Of a stretch of DNA of 64,000 nt, positions 34,678 to 43,699 are shown piece by piece. The notes under the pieces are model-generated. The model did not search any database and had not been told where the DNA came from. It saw only the letters and a program-made list of their open reading frames with translations. A program made the translations under genes and the position numbers. Where the stretch lies: positions 372,001-436,000 of the forward strand of contig NZ_CP120677.1 in NCBI RefSeq assembly GCF_029537395.1, written 5' to 3'. Positions within the stretch are counted from its first letter, which is position 1, and the number at the start of each line of letters is the position of its first letter. This DNA comes from Tissierella sp. Yu-01 (GTDB lineage Bacteria; Bacillota; Clostridia; Tissierellales; Tissierellaceae).

Positions 34678-35153
34678 GAAATATGAGTGAAGAAGAACGA
34701 TTAAAATTTATGAATATGTTTCTAAAAGGTCAATTGGACTCAGAGAATGATGATCTTGCAAATATATCTAATGCAACAGCAGCGATAAATGCATTTATAG
34801 ATAGGATAAATTGGGCAGGTTTTTATTTTCTTAGAGGAGATGAACTTGTATTAGGACCATTCCAAGGTTTACCTGCATGCAATAGAATAGCTATAGGAAG
34901 TGGAGTGTGTGGAACTGCAGTTGCAACTGGTGAGATACAACTAGTCCCAAATGTTCATGAATTTCCAGGACATATCGCCTGTGATTCAGCATCGAATTCA
35001 GAACTTGTAATTCCAATAATTAAGGATGAAAAAACAATAGGTGTATTGGATATAGACAGTCCTGAAAAGAATAGATTTACACAGTTACATGTTGACTATC
35101 TTGTTAAATTTATAGAGATGTTAAATGAAAAGATAAACTGGGAGAAAATATAG
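34656..35153 (+). CDS. Free methionine-(R)-sulfoxide reductase (GAF domain)
   Basis: 165 residues, a single GAF domain. The three catalytic cysteines lie at 75, 85 and 109 (LPACNRI, GSGVCGTAV, HIACDSAS), with the same 10/24 spacing as in E. coli fRMsr. It reduces the free amino-acid R-sulfoxide and complements MsrA. ATG 34656 lies 6 bases after AAGGAGG and overlaps nrdG by 22 bases, so an oxygen-damage repair gene is translationally linked to an anaerobic reductase operon. Confidence 0.93.
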   Translation: MFDNKSIRNMSEEERLKFMNMFLKGQLDSENDDLANISNATAAINAFIDRINWAGFYFLRGDELVLGPFQGLPACNRIAIGSGVCGTAVATGEIQLVPNVHEFPGHIACDSASNSELVIPIIKDEKTIGVLDIDSPEKNRFTQLHVDYLVKFIEMLNEKINWEKI

Positions 35154-35194
35154 ACAAGAGGTAAGAACTACTAACTAAAAACAGAATAAGATAT

Positions 35195-35397
35195 AACATT
35201 AAGAGTCATGGAGGCAGATACATTAAGCAACTTTTGGTAACTACACTTAGATGGATGTTGCAGTAAAATGTCAGTAACTTGATATGTCCCTTAAGATAGA
35301 CCACTTAGAGAATTATCAAGTTACCACATTTTACAAGATAGACATCTATAGTGTAGTCAAAAGTTGCTTAGTAGATGAATCTATGACTATTAATGTT
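35195..35397. repeat. Large imperfect inverted repeat (~90-base arms, possible MITE)
   Basis: Arms 35195-35284 and 35314-35397 pair over nearly their whole length, with blocks AACATTAA, AGTCAT, TAAGCAACTTTTG, CTACACT, GTAAAATGT and AACTTGATA on the left found complemented in order on the right. The 29-base loop holds no gene. It fills the gap between the fRMsr and transglutaminase genes, and could serve as their terminator. Confidence 0.8.
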
Positions 35398-35410
35398 GAC
35401 CATGACTTAA

Positions 35411-35426
35411 CTGTGAATTGTGAATT
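35411..35426. repeat. 16-bp direct repeat, copy 1
   Basis: CTGTGAATTGTGAATT occurs here and again at 36901-36916, flanking the transglutaminase-like gene; this copy touches its stop codon. Confidence 0.6.
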
Positions 35427-36781
35427 CAACTATTAATTTCTTTTACTTCTATTATATCTAGTATACTCTCCACATAATTATTCAAATCCATCATTTCTGT
35501 TTCAGCTTCTCCTATTTGATTGTCATATGGATCACTTCTAAGGAATTTCTTCTCAGGATAAAGGGGATATTGGAAGTAATCATTTGCTACCATTCTAAAT
35601 GGGTCCAGATTACCAAAGTAAAAGTCCCATCCGATCATATCATTATTTCTTCTTGCACCGCCGCCAAAAGAGGGATCTGCAAATAACCAACCATAAGGCT
35701 CAATATAGAATTCAGCCCAGTCATGGCATCCAATATAATAAGGCGTTACATATAGGCCTGATTGCCATCTAGCAGGTATTCCTGCTATTCTGCATAGTGT
35801 TATAAATAGAAGAGCCTGAACGCCGCAATCTCCTTTTAAATTATACCCACAGTATTCTGCAATTGATTCAATGGCTGCATATGGTCTCATATAGCTATAT
35901 TGAACATTTTGTGTAATATAGTCGTATATATGCCTTGCTTTTCTTAAGGGGTTTTTTTCATTCTTTATAATATAATTGGCTAAATCAACTAAGAAAGGTG
36001 AAAATTTAATATGTGGTAATTCTTCTTCTAGGTAAAACTTGGGTTGAACTTCTGCTACATTATCATAATCTAGTTTATTATACTTAATATGATTTTCATA
36101 GTAATACTCAACAAGGAATTCATTTTCATCCTTTAAGTCATCTTCAAAATATATTGTTCTCTGAGGATAATTTTCATCAGATATATACTTGTACATATGA
36201 TTTGCATTAAGTATTTTTATACCCTTTATTTGTTGAGCATTTTTAGGAATTGGAATGTGAACCTTAATTACATTACCCTTTACATTTTCATCTATCTTTA
36301 CCTTCAATCCAGTCTTAACATGAATGTAATATGACTTACTACCATTATTTATAATTTCATTTACAACTTGCTTTCTTAATTCGCCAGATTTATCAAATGG
36401 TTCCTTCACAATTAATCTATTTTTAATTTGATTGTTCACCTTGATTGTGTTATCTAAAAAGTTGTTGCTCAATCTAATTTCACCATTAATATATATCCAA
36501 TCTGCATATCTCTCATCAATTAAATATTGCAACTCTTGTTCTTTAAAATCAGAGATTTTTTCTTTACATAGACTTAGTGCTCTATCAATACTGTAGGTAT
36601 AATGATTTTTCAGCATTTTTATTCTTAATAGTTCAAAATCAAGCCTTCTTTTAAGCAATGAGGATATATTACGTTTATAGTATATATCTATTAATTCCTT
36701 AGCCTTATTAAGATGCCCAGCTGAAATATGTTGTCTGATATCCTCTGGTAAATCAACATTTAAAAAATCCATTCTATTCAA
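35426..36781 (-). CDS. Transglutaminase-like domain protein
   Basis: About 451 residues. The papain-like transglutaminase core is in the last third: catalytic cysteine in LKGDCGVQALLFITLCRIAGIP, histidine in GCHDWAEFYIEPYG, aspartate in LFADPSFGG. The first 250 residues look helical followed by a beta-rich domain. Such cytoplasmic proteins (no signal peptide) may be peptidases rather than crosslinkers. Start is uncertain: TTG 36781 has AGGTG at 7 bases; ATG 36772 and GTG 36790 are alternatives. Confidence 0.82.
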   Translation of the reverse strand: MNRMDFLNVDLPEDIRQHISAGHLNKAKELIDIYYKRNISSLLKRRLDFELLRIKMLKNHYTYSIDRALSLCKEKISDFKEQELQYLIDERYADWIYINGEIRLSNNFLDNTIKVNNQIKNRLIVKEPFDKSGELRKQVVNEIINNGSKSYYIHVKTGLKVKIDENVKGNVIKVHIPIPKNAQQIKGIKILNANHMYKYISDENYPQRTIYFEDDLKDENEFLVEYYYENHIKYNKLDYDNVAEVQPKFYLEEELPHIKFSPFLVDLANYIIKNEKNPLRKARHIYDYITQNVQYSYMRPYAAIESIAEYCGYNLKGDCGVQALLFITLCRIAGIPARWQSGLYVTPYYIGCHDWAEFYIEPYGWLFADPSFGGGARRNNDMIGWDFYFGNLDPFRMVANDYFQYPLYPEKKFLRSDPYDNQIGEAETEMMDLNNYVESILDIIEVKEINS

Positions 36782-36900
36782 AGATAACACCTGCCTTTAA
36801 GTATTTGAAGCAACTGCATTGTTTGCCTCTTATACATTAGATTATATCTTATTAAAATCTATGACAACATTTTTTTAATCTCCAATTATGGGTTTGTGCA

Positions 36901-36916
36901 CTGTGAATTGTGAATT
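36901..36916. repeat. 16-bp direct repeat, copy 2
   Basis: Identical to 35411-35426. Lies upstream of the transglutaminase-like gene and the divergent methylase gene. Confidence 0.6.
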
Positions 36917-36969
36917 GTATATGATATATTTAATATATAACATGGTAAGCAATTTGATGAGGAGGCTTT

Positions 36970-38316
36970 ATGAGTATAATATTTGAGTTGGCAGATATAA
37001 TAAAAGATTGCGAAGTAAAGGCATATAGTTTACTTGAGAAGGTTAGTAAAACTCCCATCTCTAATGAAATTGTTCAAAGATCCCTTAATGATAAAAATGT
37101 GGATAATTTACTTTATCATGGTGATAATATAGACGCTATTTTGGATTTAATTGTAAGAGGTTTTAAAGGGAAAATAGATTTAATTTATATTGATCCCCCT
37201 TTTTTTACAATGGCCAATTATAATAATCGAGTTGAGTTAAATTATCTAGGTGAAAAGAAAATAATAGAATATAAAGCCTATACCGACACTTATAAAGGTG
37301 GATTTAGGGAATACATTGAAATGGTAACTATCAGATTGTTCTTAATGAAAGAACTATTATCTGACAAAGGTTCCATATACGTACATATTGATTTTAGAAC
37401 AGTTCATTACATAAAGATAATTATGGATTATATTTTTGGTTTGGATAATTTTTTAAATGAAGTGATTTGGTCATATAAATCTGGTGGTACTAGTAAGAAG
37501 CATTATTCTAGAAAACATGATAACATTTTGGTATATTCAAAGACAAAGAACTACATATTCAACCCACAAAAAGAAAAATCTTATAATAGGGGATTTAAAC
37601 CATATAAATTTAAAGGGGTTATGGAATATCAAGACGATATAGGCTGGTATACCTTGGTGAATCTAAAGGATGTTTGGCAAATAGATATGGTTGGTAGAAC
37701 ATCTAGAGAACGACTAGGATACGATACACAAAAGCCAGAATCCTTATTAGAGAGAATAATATTAACATCTACTAATGAGGATTCTATTGTAGCTGACTTT
37801 TTTTCCGGAAGTGGTACAACTATTGCAGTAGCTGAAAAAAATAATAGGCGTTGGATCGGTGCTGATTGTGGCAATTCATCTATATTGACTATTATGAAGA
37901 GAATGGGGAAAATTAAGTCTAAACCCTTTGAGAAGATTAGCCTTATGAATAAACCTAGTATAGGTACTATCAGAATCAGGTCTGTTTCTTATGAAATATT
38001 ATCTAATAATGAATATAAAATCAAAGTGAAATTAGATGATTTTCATATCAACTTAGAACAATTGAACATTAATAAAAAGGATATTGAATTGATATCAAAT
38101 ATATTAGAAAATGATTCGATATCATTAATAGATTATATAAATGTAAGTTTTGGTAATAATACTGCAATAATTGTATATGAAGACTTTAAGGATAAGGACG
38201 CATCAAATATACAAACAGATTTTGATTTTATAATAGATAGCTTGGAGGAAAAAATTTGTATCAATATTATAGATGTCTTTGGAAATGCCACACAGGAAGA
38301 CATTAAAATCTTATAA
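36970..38316 (+). CDS. Lone DNA methyltransferase, beta class (N6-adenine/N4-cytosine, Mod-like)
   Basis: 448 residues. Catalytic motif IV is IDPPF (residues 74-78), placed before the SAM-binding motif FFSGSGTT (about 278-284), the order that defines beta-class amino-methylases such as type III Mod and many orphan enzymes. The segment between (VIWSYKSGGTSKKHYSRKH) is typical of Mod-like proteins. The last 140 residues are unassigned. No restriction, specificity or Res gene is nearby, so it may be regulatory. A GAGGAGG site precedes ATG. The pepD gene follows directly. Confidence 0.85.
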   Translation: MSIIFELADIIKDCEVKAYSLLEKVSKTPISNEIVQRSLNDKNVDNLLYHGDNIDAILDLIVRGFKGKIDLIYIDPPFFTMANYNNRVELNYLGEKKIIEYKAYTDTYKGGFREYIEMVTIRLFLMKELLSDKGSIYVHIDFRTVHYIKIIMDYIFGLDNFLNEVIWSYKSGGTSKKHYSRKHDNILVYSKTKNYIFNPQKEKSYNRGFKPYKFKGVMEYQDDIGWYTLVNLKDVWQIDMVGRTSRERLGYDTQKPESLLERIILTSTNEDSIVADFFSGSGTTIAVAEKNNRRWIGADCGNSSILTIMKRMGKIKSKPFEKISLMNKPSIGTIRIRSVSYEILSNNEYKIKVKLDDFHINLEQLNINKKDIELISNILENDSISLIDYINVSFGNNTAIIVYEDFKDKDASNIQTDFDFIIDSLEEKICINIIDVFGNATQEDIKIL

Positions 38317-38332
38317 TGAAAGGATGAGTAAA

Positions 38333-39781
38333 GTGGGGAAATTATCAGGTTTAAAACCAGAAAGAGTATTTTATTATTTTGAAGAATTGACAAGAATACC
38401 TAGATGCTCCAATGAGGAGAAAATGGTTAGTGATTATTTAAAGGGAGTAGGTTTGAACTTAGGTCTAGAGGTCATTCAAGATGAAGTATTTAATATTGTC
38501 ATAAAGAAGCCAGGGACTCGAGGATATGAAAATAAGCCTACAGTAGTGCTTCAAGGTCATATGGATATGGTTTGTGAGAAGGCAGATGATGTAGATTTTG
38601 ACTTTTCTAAGGACTCTATTAATATAGCTGTAGAAGGAGACTATATTGTTGCTGAGGAAACAACTTTAGGCGCAGATAACGGAATAGCTGTAGCCATGTG
38701 TTTAGCTATATTAGAATCAAAGGATATAGCTCATCCACCTTTAGAGGTATTGGTCACAACAAACGAAGAAACAGGGTTGACAGGAGCAGCGGAATTAGAT
38801 CCAAAACACATTAGTGGTAGAACTTTGATAAATATAGACTCTGAAGAAGAAGGGACTATTTTGGTTAGTTGTGCAGGTGGAGAAAGAAATATAATAACAA
38901 TTCCTTTAAAATGGGAAGGGTTAGAAGAAGGTAAAGCATCTTTTATACTTAGAATTAGTGGATTACTCGGTGGACATTCTGGAATGGAAATAGATAAAGG
39001 CAGAGGCAATTCCATTAAGATTTTGGGAAGAGTATTAAATAAAATAAATGAGGAATTGGATTTTGAATTAGCTTCTGTTGATGGAGGTTCAAAATCAAAC
39101 GCCATTCCTAGATTGGCTTTAGCAAAGATTGCAACAAATAAAAATGATATAGAAAAATTAAAGAAAATAGTTGATAATATATCAAATGAAATAAAATTGG
39201 AATTAGCAACAAGTGATAAGGATGTTTCAATAACTCTTGAGAAAATCGACTCCTTAGAAAGTGCCTTTACTAAGGAAATTACAAATAATATTATTACAGC
39301 ATTGATGCTAATTCCTAGCGGAATTCAATCCATGAGTCAGGACATTATAGGATTGATTGAAAGCTCAAATAATCTTGGGGTATTAAAAACTTATGAGGAT
39401 AAGGTTACAATAGAATGTGCTATGAGAAGCTCAGTTGGTAGCCTAAAATCTAATATTGCGATTCAATTAAAGTTAATAGCTCAGGCAATTAATGCTCATT
39501 GGCTAAGTACCAGTGCATATCCTGCATGGGAGTATAAAAAGGATTCATATATTAGAGAAGTATTTAAAAAATCCTATAAGGAGCTTTATAATAAAGAATT
39601 AGAGGTTGCTGCAATACATGCAGGATTAGAATGTGGATTATTTAAGGAGAAATTTGGCGAAATAGATATGGTGTCTTTTGGTCCTAATATGAAGGGTGTT
39701 CATGCTCCTGGGGAAAGCTTAAGTATATCTTCAACTGAAAGAACTTTTGAATTACTGAAAAAAGTTTTGGAAAATATTTAA
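38333..39781 (+). CDS. pepD: Aminoacyl-histidine dipeptidase (M20 family, PepD)
   Basis: 482 residues from GTG 38333, 7 bases after AAAGGATG; ATG 38324 is possible but sits only one base from AAAGG. Zinc-site motifs of the M20C family are evident: QGHMDMVCEK, TLGADNGIAVAM, TTNEETGLTGAAEL and a late HAGLECGLF. It cleaves X-His and similar dipeptides in the cytoplasm. Length fits PepD (about 485). Only 16 bases after the methylase gene, so probably cotranscribed. Confidence 0.92.
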   Translation: MGKLSGLKPERVFYYFEELTRIPRCSNEEKMVSDYLKGVGLNLGLEVIQDEVFNIVIKKPGTRGYENKPTVVLQGHMDMVCEKADDVDFDFSKDSINIAVEGDYIVAEETTLGADNGIAVAMCLAILESKDIAHPPLEVLVTTNEETGLTGAAELDPKHISGRTLINIDSEEEGTILVSCAGGERNIITIPLKWEGLEEGKASFILRISGLLGGHSGMEIDKGRGNSIKILGRVLNKINEELDFELASVDGGSKSNAIPRLALAKIATNKNDIEKLKKIVDNISNEIKLELATSDKDVSITLEKIDSLESAFTKEITNNIITALMLIPSGIQSMSQDIIGLIESSNNLGVLKTYEDKVTIECAMRSSVGSLKSNIAIQLKLIAQAINAHWLSTSAYPAWEYKKDSYIREVFKKSYKELYNKELEVAAIHAGLECGLFKEKFGEIDMVSFGPNMKGVHAPGESLSISSTERTFELLKKVLENI

Positions 39782-39856
39782 TAAAGTGCTTGTGTATTCC
39801 AATATAATTGGTTACTATAAAGATAACAATAAATATTTATTTAAAGGAGAATGAGA

Positions 39857-40186
39857 ATGAACGATAAACACGTACATGATGAAAATTGTAATCATGATCA
39901 CGAAGATATGGATATAATCTATCTAACTCTTGAAGATGATTCAGAATTAGAATGTGAAGTAATAGGTATTTTTGAAGTGGAAGATAAATCATATATTGCA
40001 TTAATTCCTATTGGCGATGAAGAAGTATTGCTATACGGTTATAAAGAATTAGAGAATGAAGAGTTTGATTTATTGTCTATAGAAGACGAAGAAGAATTCG
40101 AACTTGTATCCGAAGCATTTTATGCTTTGTATTCTGATGATGACTTCGAAGAATTCGAAGATGATGAGGAGTATGAAGAAGAATAA
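39857..40186 (+). CDS. DUF1292 domain protein with histidine-rich start
   Basis: 109 residues, very acidic. YLTLEDDSELECEVIGIFEVEDKSYIAL is the DUF1292 (YrzB-like) core. The N-terminal HVHDENCNHDHED is rich in His, Cys and Asp and may bind metal; the tail is almost entirely Asp/Glu. ATG 39857 is 7 bases after AAAGGAG; an ATG six bases earlier is too close to it. Function unknown. Followed by a terminator. Confidence 0.85.
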   Translation: MNDKHVHDENCNHDHEDMDIIYLTLEDDSELECEVIGIFEVEDKSYIALIPIGDEEVLLYGYKELENEEFDLLSIEDEEEFELVSEAFYALYSDDDFEEFEDDEEYEEE

Positions 40187-40192
40187 TGAGAT

Positions 40193-40224
40193 AAAAGTAC
40201 TTTGCCCTAGGCAAGGTACTTTTT
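40193..40224 (+). terminator. Terminator after DUF1292 gene
   Basis: 13-bp stem AAAAGTACTTTGC with 40211-40223 (one wobble), then T residues. Confidence 0.85.
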
Positions 40225-40258
40225 AATACATATATATAATTATTTATGAGGTGATTTG

Positions 40259-41092
40259 TTGTTTAGACTTATAGCTTTGGATTTAGATGGAACATTATTA
40301 GATGATAATAAAGTTATCAGTAATGAGAATATAATTATAATTAATAAATTGATTCAACAGGGTTATAAGATCATAATAGCAACAGGAAGGGGTTATTTTT
40401 CAGCTAAAAACTTGATTAAAGGTATTGGAAATAATCTGACTATCCTAGCAAACAATGGGAATATTATTAGAAACACATCGGATGATAAAACTATTTATTC
40501 AAGATTTATGGATAAAGATAATATTAAGGAAATACTCGTCGAAGGTGAGAAGCTTCACTTAAATCCAATTATTCATGTAGATTACTATAAAGATGGTTTT
40601 GACATGATAACAGAAGAAAATAAAAATAATGAAAGTATAGATAAATATATCTCTAAGTACATCAATAGGTGCAAGGTAGTTAATAAAGAAGCATTGTATG
40701 ATTTAGATAGGGTATTAACCTTGGTTTATCCAGGGGATAGAAAGACAATAAATGAATTCTATTGTTTAATCAAAGAAAAATACCCCGATAAATATAGCTC
40801 TCATATATTAAATAATATTCAAGTAGCTGAGGCAATGTTTGAAATAATGAATCCTTTATCTAACAAATGGATAAGTATCATGGAATATTGCAAGAGTCTT
40901 GGTATTGAATCAAGGGAAGTAATAGCAATTGGTGATGATAATAATGATTTAGATATGATCTCTAATGCTGGATTGGGTATTGCAATGAAAAATGGTAGTA
41001 TTTTAGTTAAAGAATCAGCAGATATAATAACGGATTTAGATAATAATAAATCTGGCGTGGCTAGTATTTTAAAGGAAATTTTAGATTGTTAA
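40259..41092 (+). CDS. Cof-type HAD-superfamily phosphatase
   Basis: 277 residues. HAD motifs: ALDLDGTLLDD (nucleophile Asp and acid Asp), IIIATGRG, the conserved lysine region, and AIGDDNNDLDMI. The C2-type cap between them marks the Cof/YbjI class, which dephosphorylates sugar phosphates or cofactors; substrate unknown. TTG 40259 sits 5 bases after GAGGTG; the adjacent TTG 40256 is closer than ideal. It ends 17 bases before the next gene. Confidence 0.88.
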   Translation: MFRLIALDLDGTLLDDNKVISNENIIIINKLIQQGYKIIIATGRGYFSAKNLIKGIGNNLTILANNGNIIRNTSDDKTIYSRFMDKDNIKEILVEGEKLHLNPIIHVDYYKDGFDMITEENKNNESIDKYISKYINRCKVVNKEALYDLDRVLTLVYPGDRKTINEFYCLIKEKYPDKYSSHILNNIQVAEAMFEIMNPLSNKWISIMEYCKSLGIESREVIAIGDDNNDLDMISNAGLGIAMKNGSILVKESADIITDLDNNKSGVASILKEILDC

Positions 41093-41109
41093 TAGTTAGA
41101 GGTGGAAAT

Positions 41110-42060
41110 TTGGACATAAATGTTTATAACACATATGGAAAGTATTTGAAGGATAGGTATGGAGAAAAAGTTTATAAATTACCCATTAGTCTTCCATTAA
41201 CCTGTCCTAATAGGGATGGTACAGTAAGTAAAGGTGGATGTAGCTTCTGTGGTGAAGAAGGTGGATCCTTTGAGAATTTACCCAATTGTCTTAGTGTAAA
41301 AGAGCAAATTCAGAAGAATATGAAATATATTAAAGAAAGGTATAAAGCAAAGAAATTTATTGCATACTTTCAAAATTTCAGTAATACTTACTTACCCATT
41401 GAAGATTTTAAAAGATATATAAATGAGTCAATCATTGATGATATAGTGGGTATATCAATTTCGACAAGACCTGACTGCATAAATGATAATTATTTGAATT
41501 TTCTTGTTGATTTGAAGTATAATATGGGTATAGATGTAATAATAGAATTAGGACTGCAAAGTGTAAATTACCATAGTTTGGTTAAGATAAATAGAGGGCA
41601 TACCTTAGCAGAATTTATTGATGCTGTTTTAAGAATTAAAAAACATGATTTAAGAGTATGTACACATATTATTTTGAATTTACCTTGGGATAATATGTTG
41701 GATGCCAAAGAGAATGCAAAGATTGTATCTGCACTAGGTATAGATGAAGTAAAATTACATAGTCTCTATATTGTTGAAGGTACAAAAATGGGTGAGCAAT
41801 ATAAAAATGGAGAAATAGAAATAATTTCTAAGGAAGAGTATATAAATAGAGTAATAAGCTTTTTAGAATACTTAGATCCCAACATTGTAGTGCAGAGAAT
41901 AATGGGAAGGGCACCTGAAGAAAATACATTATTCGTTAATTGGCATGAATCATGGTGGAAAATCAGAGATGAAATCGTTGCCAAAATGGAGAGTGAAAAA
42001 AGATATCAAGGTAGTAAGTTTAACTATTTAAATGGTAAGGCTTTAAAAAATTTCAAATAA
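41110..42060 (+). CDS. TIGR01212-family radical SAM protein (YtqA/MnmL-like)
   Basis: 316 residues. Cysteine motif CPNRDGTVSKGGCSFC is the extended form typical of the YhcC/YtqA/Elp3-like family, and GISISTRPDCI and VIIELGLQSVNY match it. In Bacillus the YtqA protein has been linked to the cmnm5U-to-nm5U step of wobble-uridine modification (MnmL). TTG 41110 follows AGAGGTGG, 17 bases after the HAD gene. Its partner methyltransferase (YtqB/MnmM) is not next to it. Confidence 0.85.
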   Translation: MDINVYNTYGKYLKDRYGEKVYKLPISLPLTCPNRDGTVSKGGCSFCGEEGGSFENLPNCLSVKEQIQKNMKYIKERYKAKKFIAYFQNFSNTYLPIEDFKRYINESIIDDIVGISISTRPDCINDNYLNFLVDLKYNMGIDVIIELGLQSVNYHSLVKINRGHTLAEFIDAVLRIKKHDLRVCTHIILNLPWDNMLDAKENAKIVSALGIDEVKLHSLYIVEGTKMGEQYKNGEIEIISKEEYINRVISFLEYLDPNIVVQRIMGRAPEENTLFVNWHESWWKIRDEIVAKMESEKRYQGSKFNYLNGKALKNFK

Positions 42061-42107
42061 AACTTAAATAACTCTATTTTATTAAAAGAAAGGTTAGGTG
42101 GTCAATC

Positions 42108-42545
42108 ATGGTTAAGTTTATTTTAGGAAGAAAAGGTGCTGGAAAGACTAAATGGTTAATTGACAATGCTAACAAGGACATGAAGGAGGGTAATGGAAAT
42201 ATAGCTTTTATTGATGTTGATGATGATCATATATTTAGTTTAAATTATAATGTACGACTTATTAATGCCATGGAATTCAATATTTTAAACGTTGAATCTT
42301 TCTATGGCTTTTTGTGTGGCGTTTTATCCATGGACTATGATTTAGAAAAAATATATGTTGATGGTATATATAAGGTGATGAATTTGGAATTAGAGGATTT
42401 GACTTACTTGCATAATTCATTAAAGAAAATTTGCAAAAAATATGAAGTAGAGTTTTATATAAATGTAGATTATACAATGGATAAGATACCTGAAGATTTA
42501 AGAGAGTACTGTTTTGAACTTGAAACCGCTAAAGCTTATGTATAA
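42108..42545 (+). CDS. Small P-loop protein of unknown function
   Basis: 145 residues starting MVKFILGRKGAGKTKWLID, so Walker A sits at the extreme N-terminus. A possible Walker B is KIYVDGIYKVM (about residue 80). The protein is too short for a helicase or AAA enzyme and resembles small clostridial ATP-binding proteins without assigned role. GTTAGGTGG precedes ATG. A terminator follows, after which a convergent DUF1540 gene begins. Confidence 0.7.
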   Translation: MVKFILGRKGAGKTKWLIDNANKDMKEGNGNIAFIDVDDDHIFSLNYNVRLINAMEFNILNVESFYGFLCGVLSMDYDLEKIYVDGIYKVMNLELEDLTYLHNSLKKICKKYEVEFYINVDYTMDKIPEDLREYCFELETAKAYV

Positions 42546-42549
42546 GTAG

Positions 42550-42579
42550 AATTGGGTCCCTATTGGACCCAATTTTTTT
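42550..42579 (+). terminator. Terminator after P-loop gene
   Basis: Perfect 10-bp stem AATTGGGTCC with 42565-42574, then a T-run. Confidence 0.92.
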
Positions 42580-42736
42580 ATCTTAAAGGTTTAAAAGTTG
42601 AACAATCAGTATCATCTGAAGTATGAGCATGCTTTGGCTCTACTAATATAGAATCAGCTGTACATTTGTTTCCATCTTTATTATAAGCACATGTTGATAC
42701 TATACATTTTACGCCCTCTAATGGTTTATTATCCAT
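42578..42736 (-). CDS. DUF1540 domain small cysteine-rich protein
   Basis: 52 residues, read directly from the minus strand. The pattern VKCIVSTCAYNKDGNKCTADSI followed by DTDCSTF is the four-cysteine DUF1540 motif, thought to bind metal; the family is common in spore-forming clostridia and its role is unknown. Start ATG 42736 is preceded on its strand by AAAGGAG (complement of about 42747-42753). The stop overlaps the end of the terminator T-run of the convergent gene. Confidence 0.85.
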   Translation of the reverse strand: MDNKPLEGVKCIVSTCAYNKDGNKCTADSILVEPKHAHTSDDTDCSTFKPLR

Positions 42737-42883
42737 AAGTAACAATCTCCTTTCATGTAGTTTGTTATACTAATAGAATATGGATATTATTTTACTATCC
42801 AATGATATTTTAAGTAATTAATTTTTTTTTATTCTTTTAATAATTTCAAACATAGGATAGAATATACACATGGAGGAGTTGAA

Positions 42884-43606
42884 ATGACTAGAAATGAAAG
42901 ATTAGATAAAGTTTTGGCAAATATGGGATATGGCAGTAGGAAAGATGTAAAAAAGTTTATAAAAGAAGGTTTGGTTAAGGTAAATGGAGCAATTATCCAA
43001 AACAATGAATTTAAAGTAAGTCCATATGAAGATGAAATAACAATACGTGGAGAAGAAGTAAATTACAGGGAATATATTTATTTAATGATGAATAAACCAC
43101 AGGGGTTAGTATCTTCCACTGATGACCCATTAACGAGAACAGTTATTGACTTATTAACCGATGATTATTTAATTTATAAGCCTTTCCCCGTTGGAAGATT
43201 AGATAAAGACACAGAAGGTCTATTGATGATATCTAACGATGGAAAGCTTGCTCATGAATTATTATCACCTAAGAAACATGTTGACAAGAAATATTATGCA
43301 GAAATTGATGGTACCGTAGACGATGAACATATTGAAGTTTTTAAAAGGGGTATAGTTTTAGATGATGGCTATAAAACATTACCTGCTGAATTAGAGATTA
43401 TAGAGACAGGAGTGTTCTCAAAGATCTACTTAACTATACAGGAAGGAAAGTACCATCAAGTAAAGAGGATGTTTGAAGCCCTCACAATGAGAGTTGTATA
43501 TCTAAAGAGAATTTCAATGGGGCCACTAATTCTGGATGAGTCTCTAGTACCTGGTGAATATAGGGAGTTAACTGACGATGAAATTAACTCATTAAAAACT
43601 AGGTAG
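42884..43606 (+). CDS. 16S rRNA pseudouridine(516) synthase RsuA-type
   Basis: 240 residues: S4 RNA-binding domain (about 1-60, RLDKVLANMGYGSRKDVKK) and the RsuA/RluB/E/F catalytic domain with the key aspartate in PVGRLDKDTEGLLMI. GEYRELTDDEI ends the protein as in RsuA. Which rRNA uridine it modifies (RsuA against RluB) is not certain. GGAG ribosome site before ATG. Followed after about 90 bases by a gene with its own -10 (TGATATAAT, 43650-43658). Confidence 0.9.
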   Translation: MTRNERLDKVLANMGYGSRKDVKKFIKEGLVKVNGAIIQNNEFKVSPYEDEITIRGEEVNYREYIYLMMNKPQGLVSSTDDPLTRTVIDLLTDDYLIYKPFPVGRLDKDTEGLLMISNDGKLAHELLSPKKHVDKKYYAEIDGTVDDEHIEVFKRGIVLDDGYKTLPAELEIIETGVFSKIYLTIQEGKYHQVKRMFEALTMRVVYLKRISMGPLILDESLVPGEYRELTDDEINSLKTR

Positions 43607-43699
43607 ACAAAGACTTAGAGTTATTGGAATTGGCAGTCAACGAATAAATATGATATAATAATTCTAAATATTAGATTTAAACTAGAATGGGTGTATAAT

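Noticed and set aside
36970-38316. Part of a type III restriction-modification system
   Set aside because: There is no Res helicase or other restriction gene on either side; pepD follows directly.
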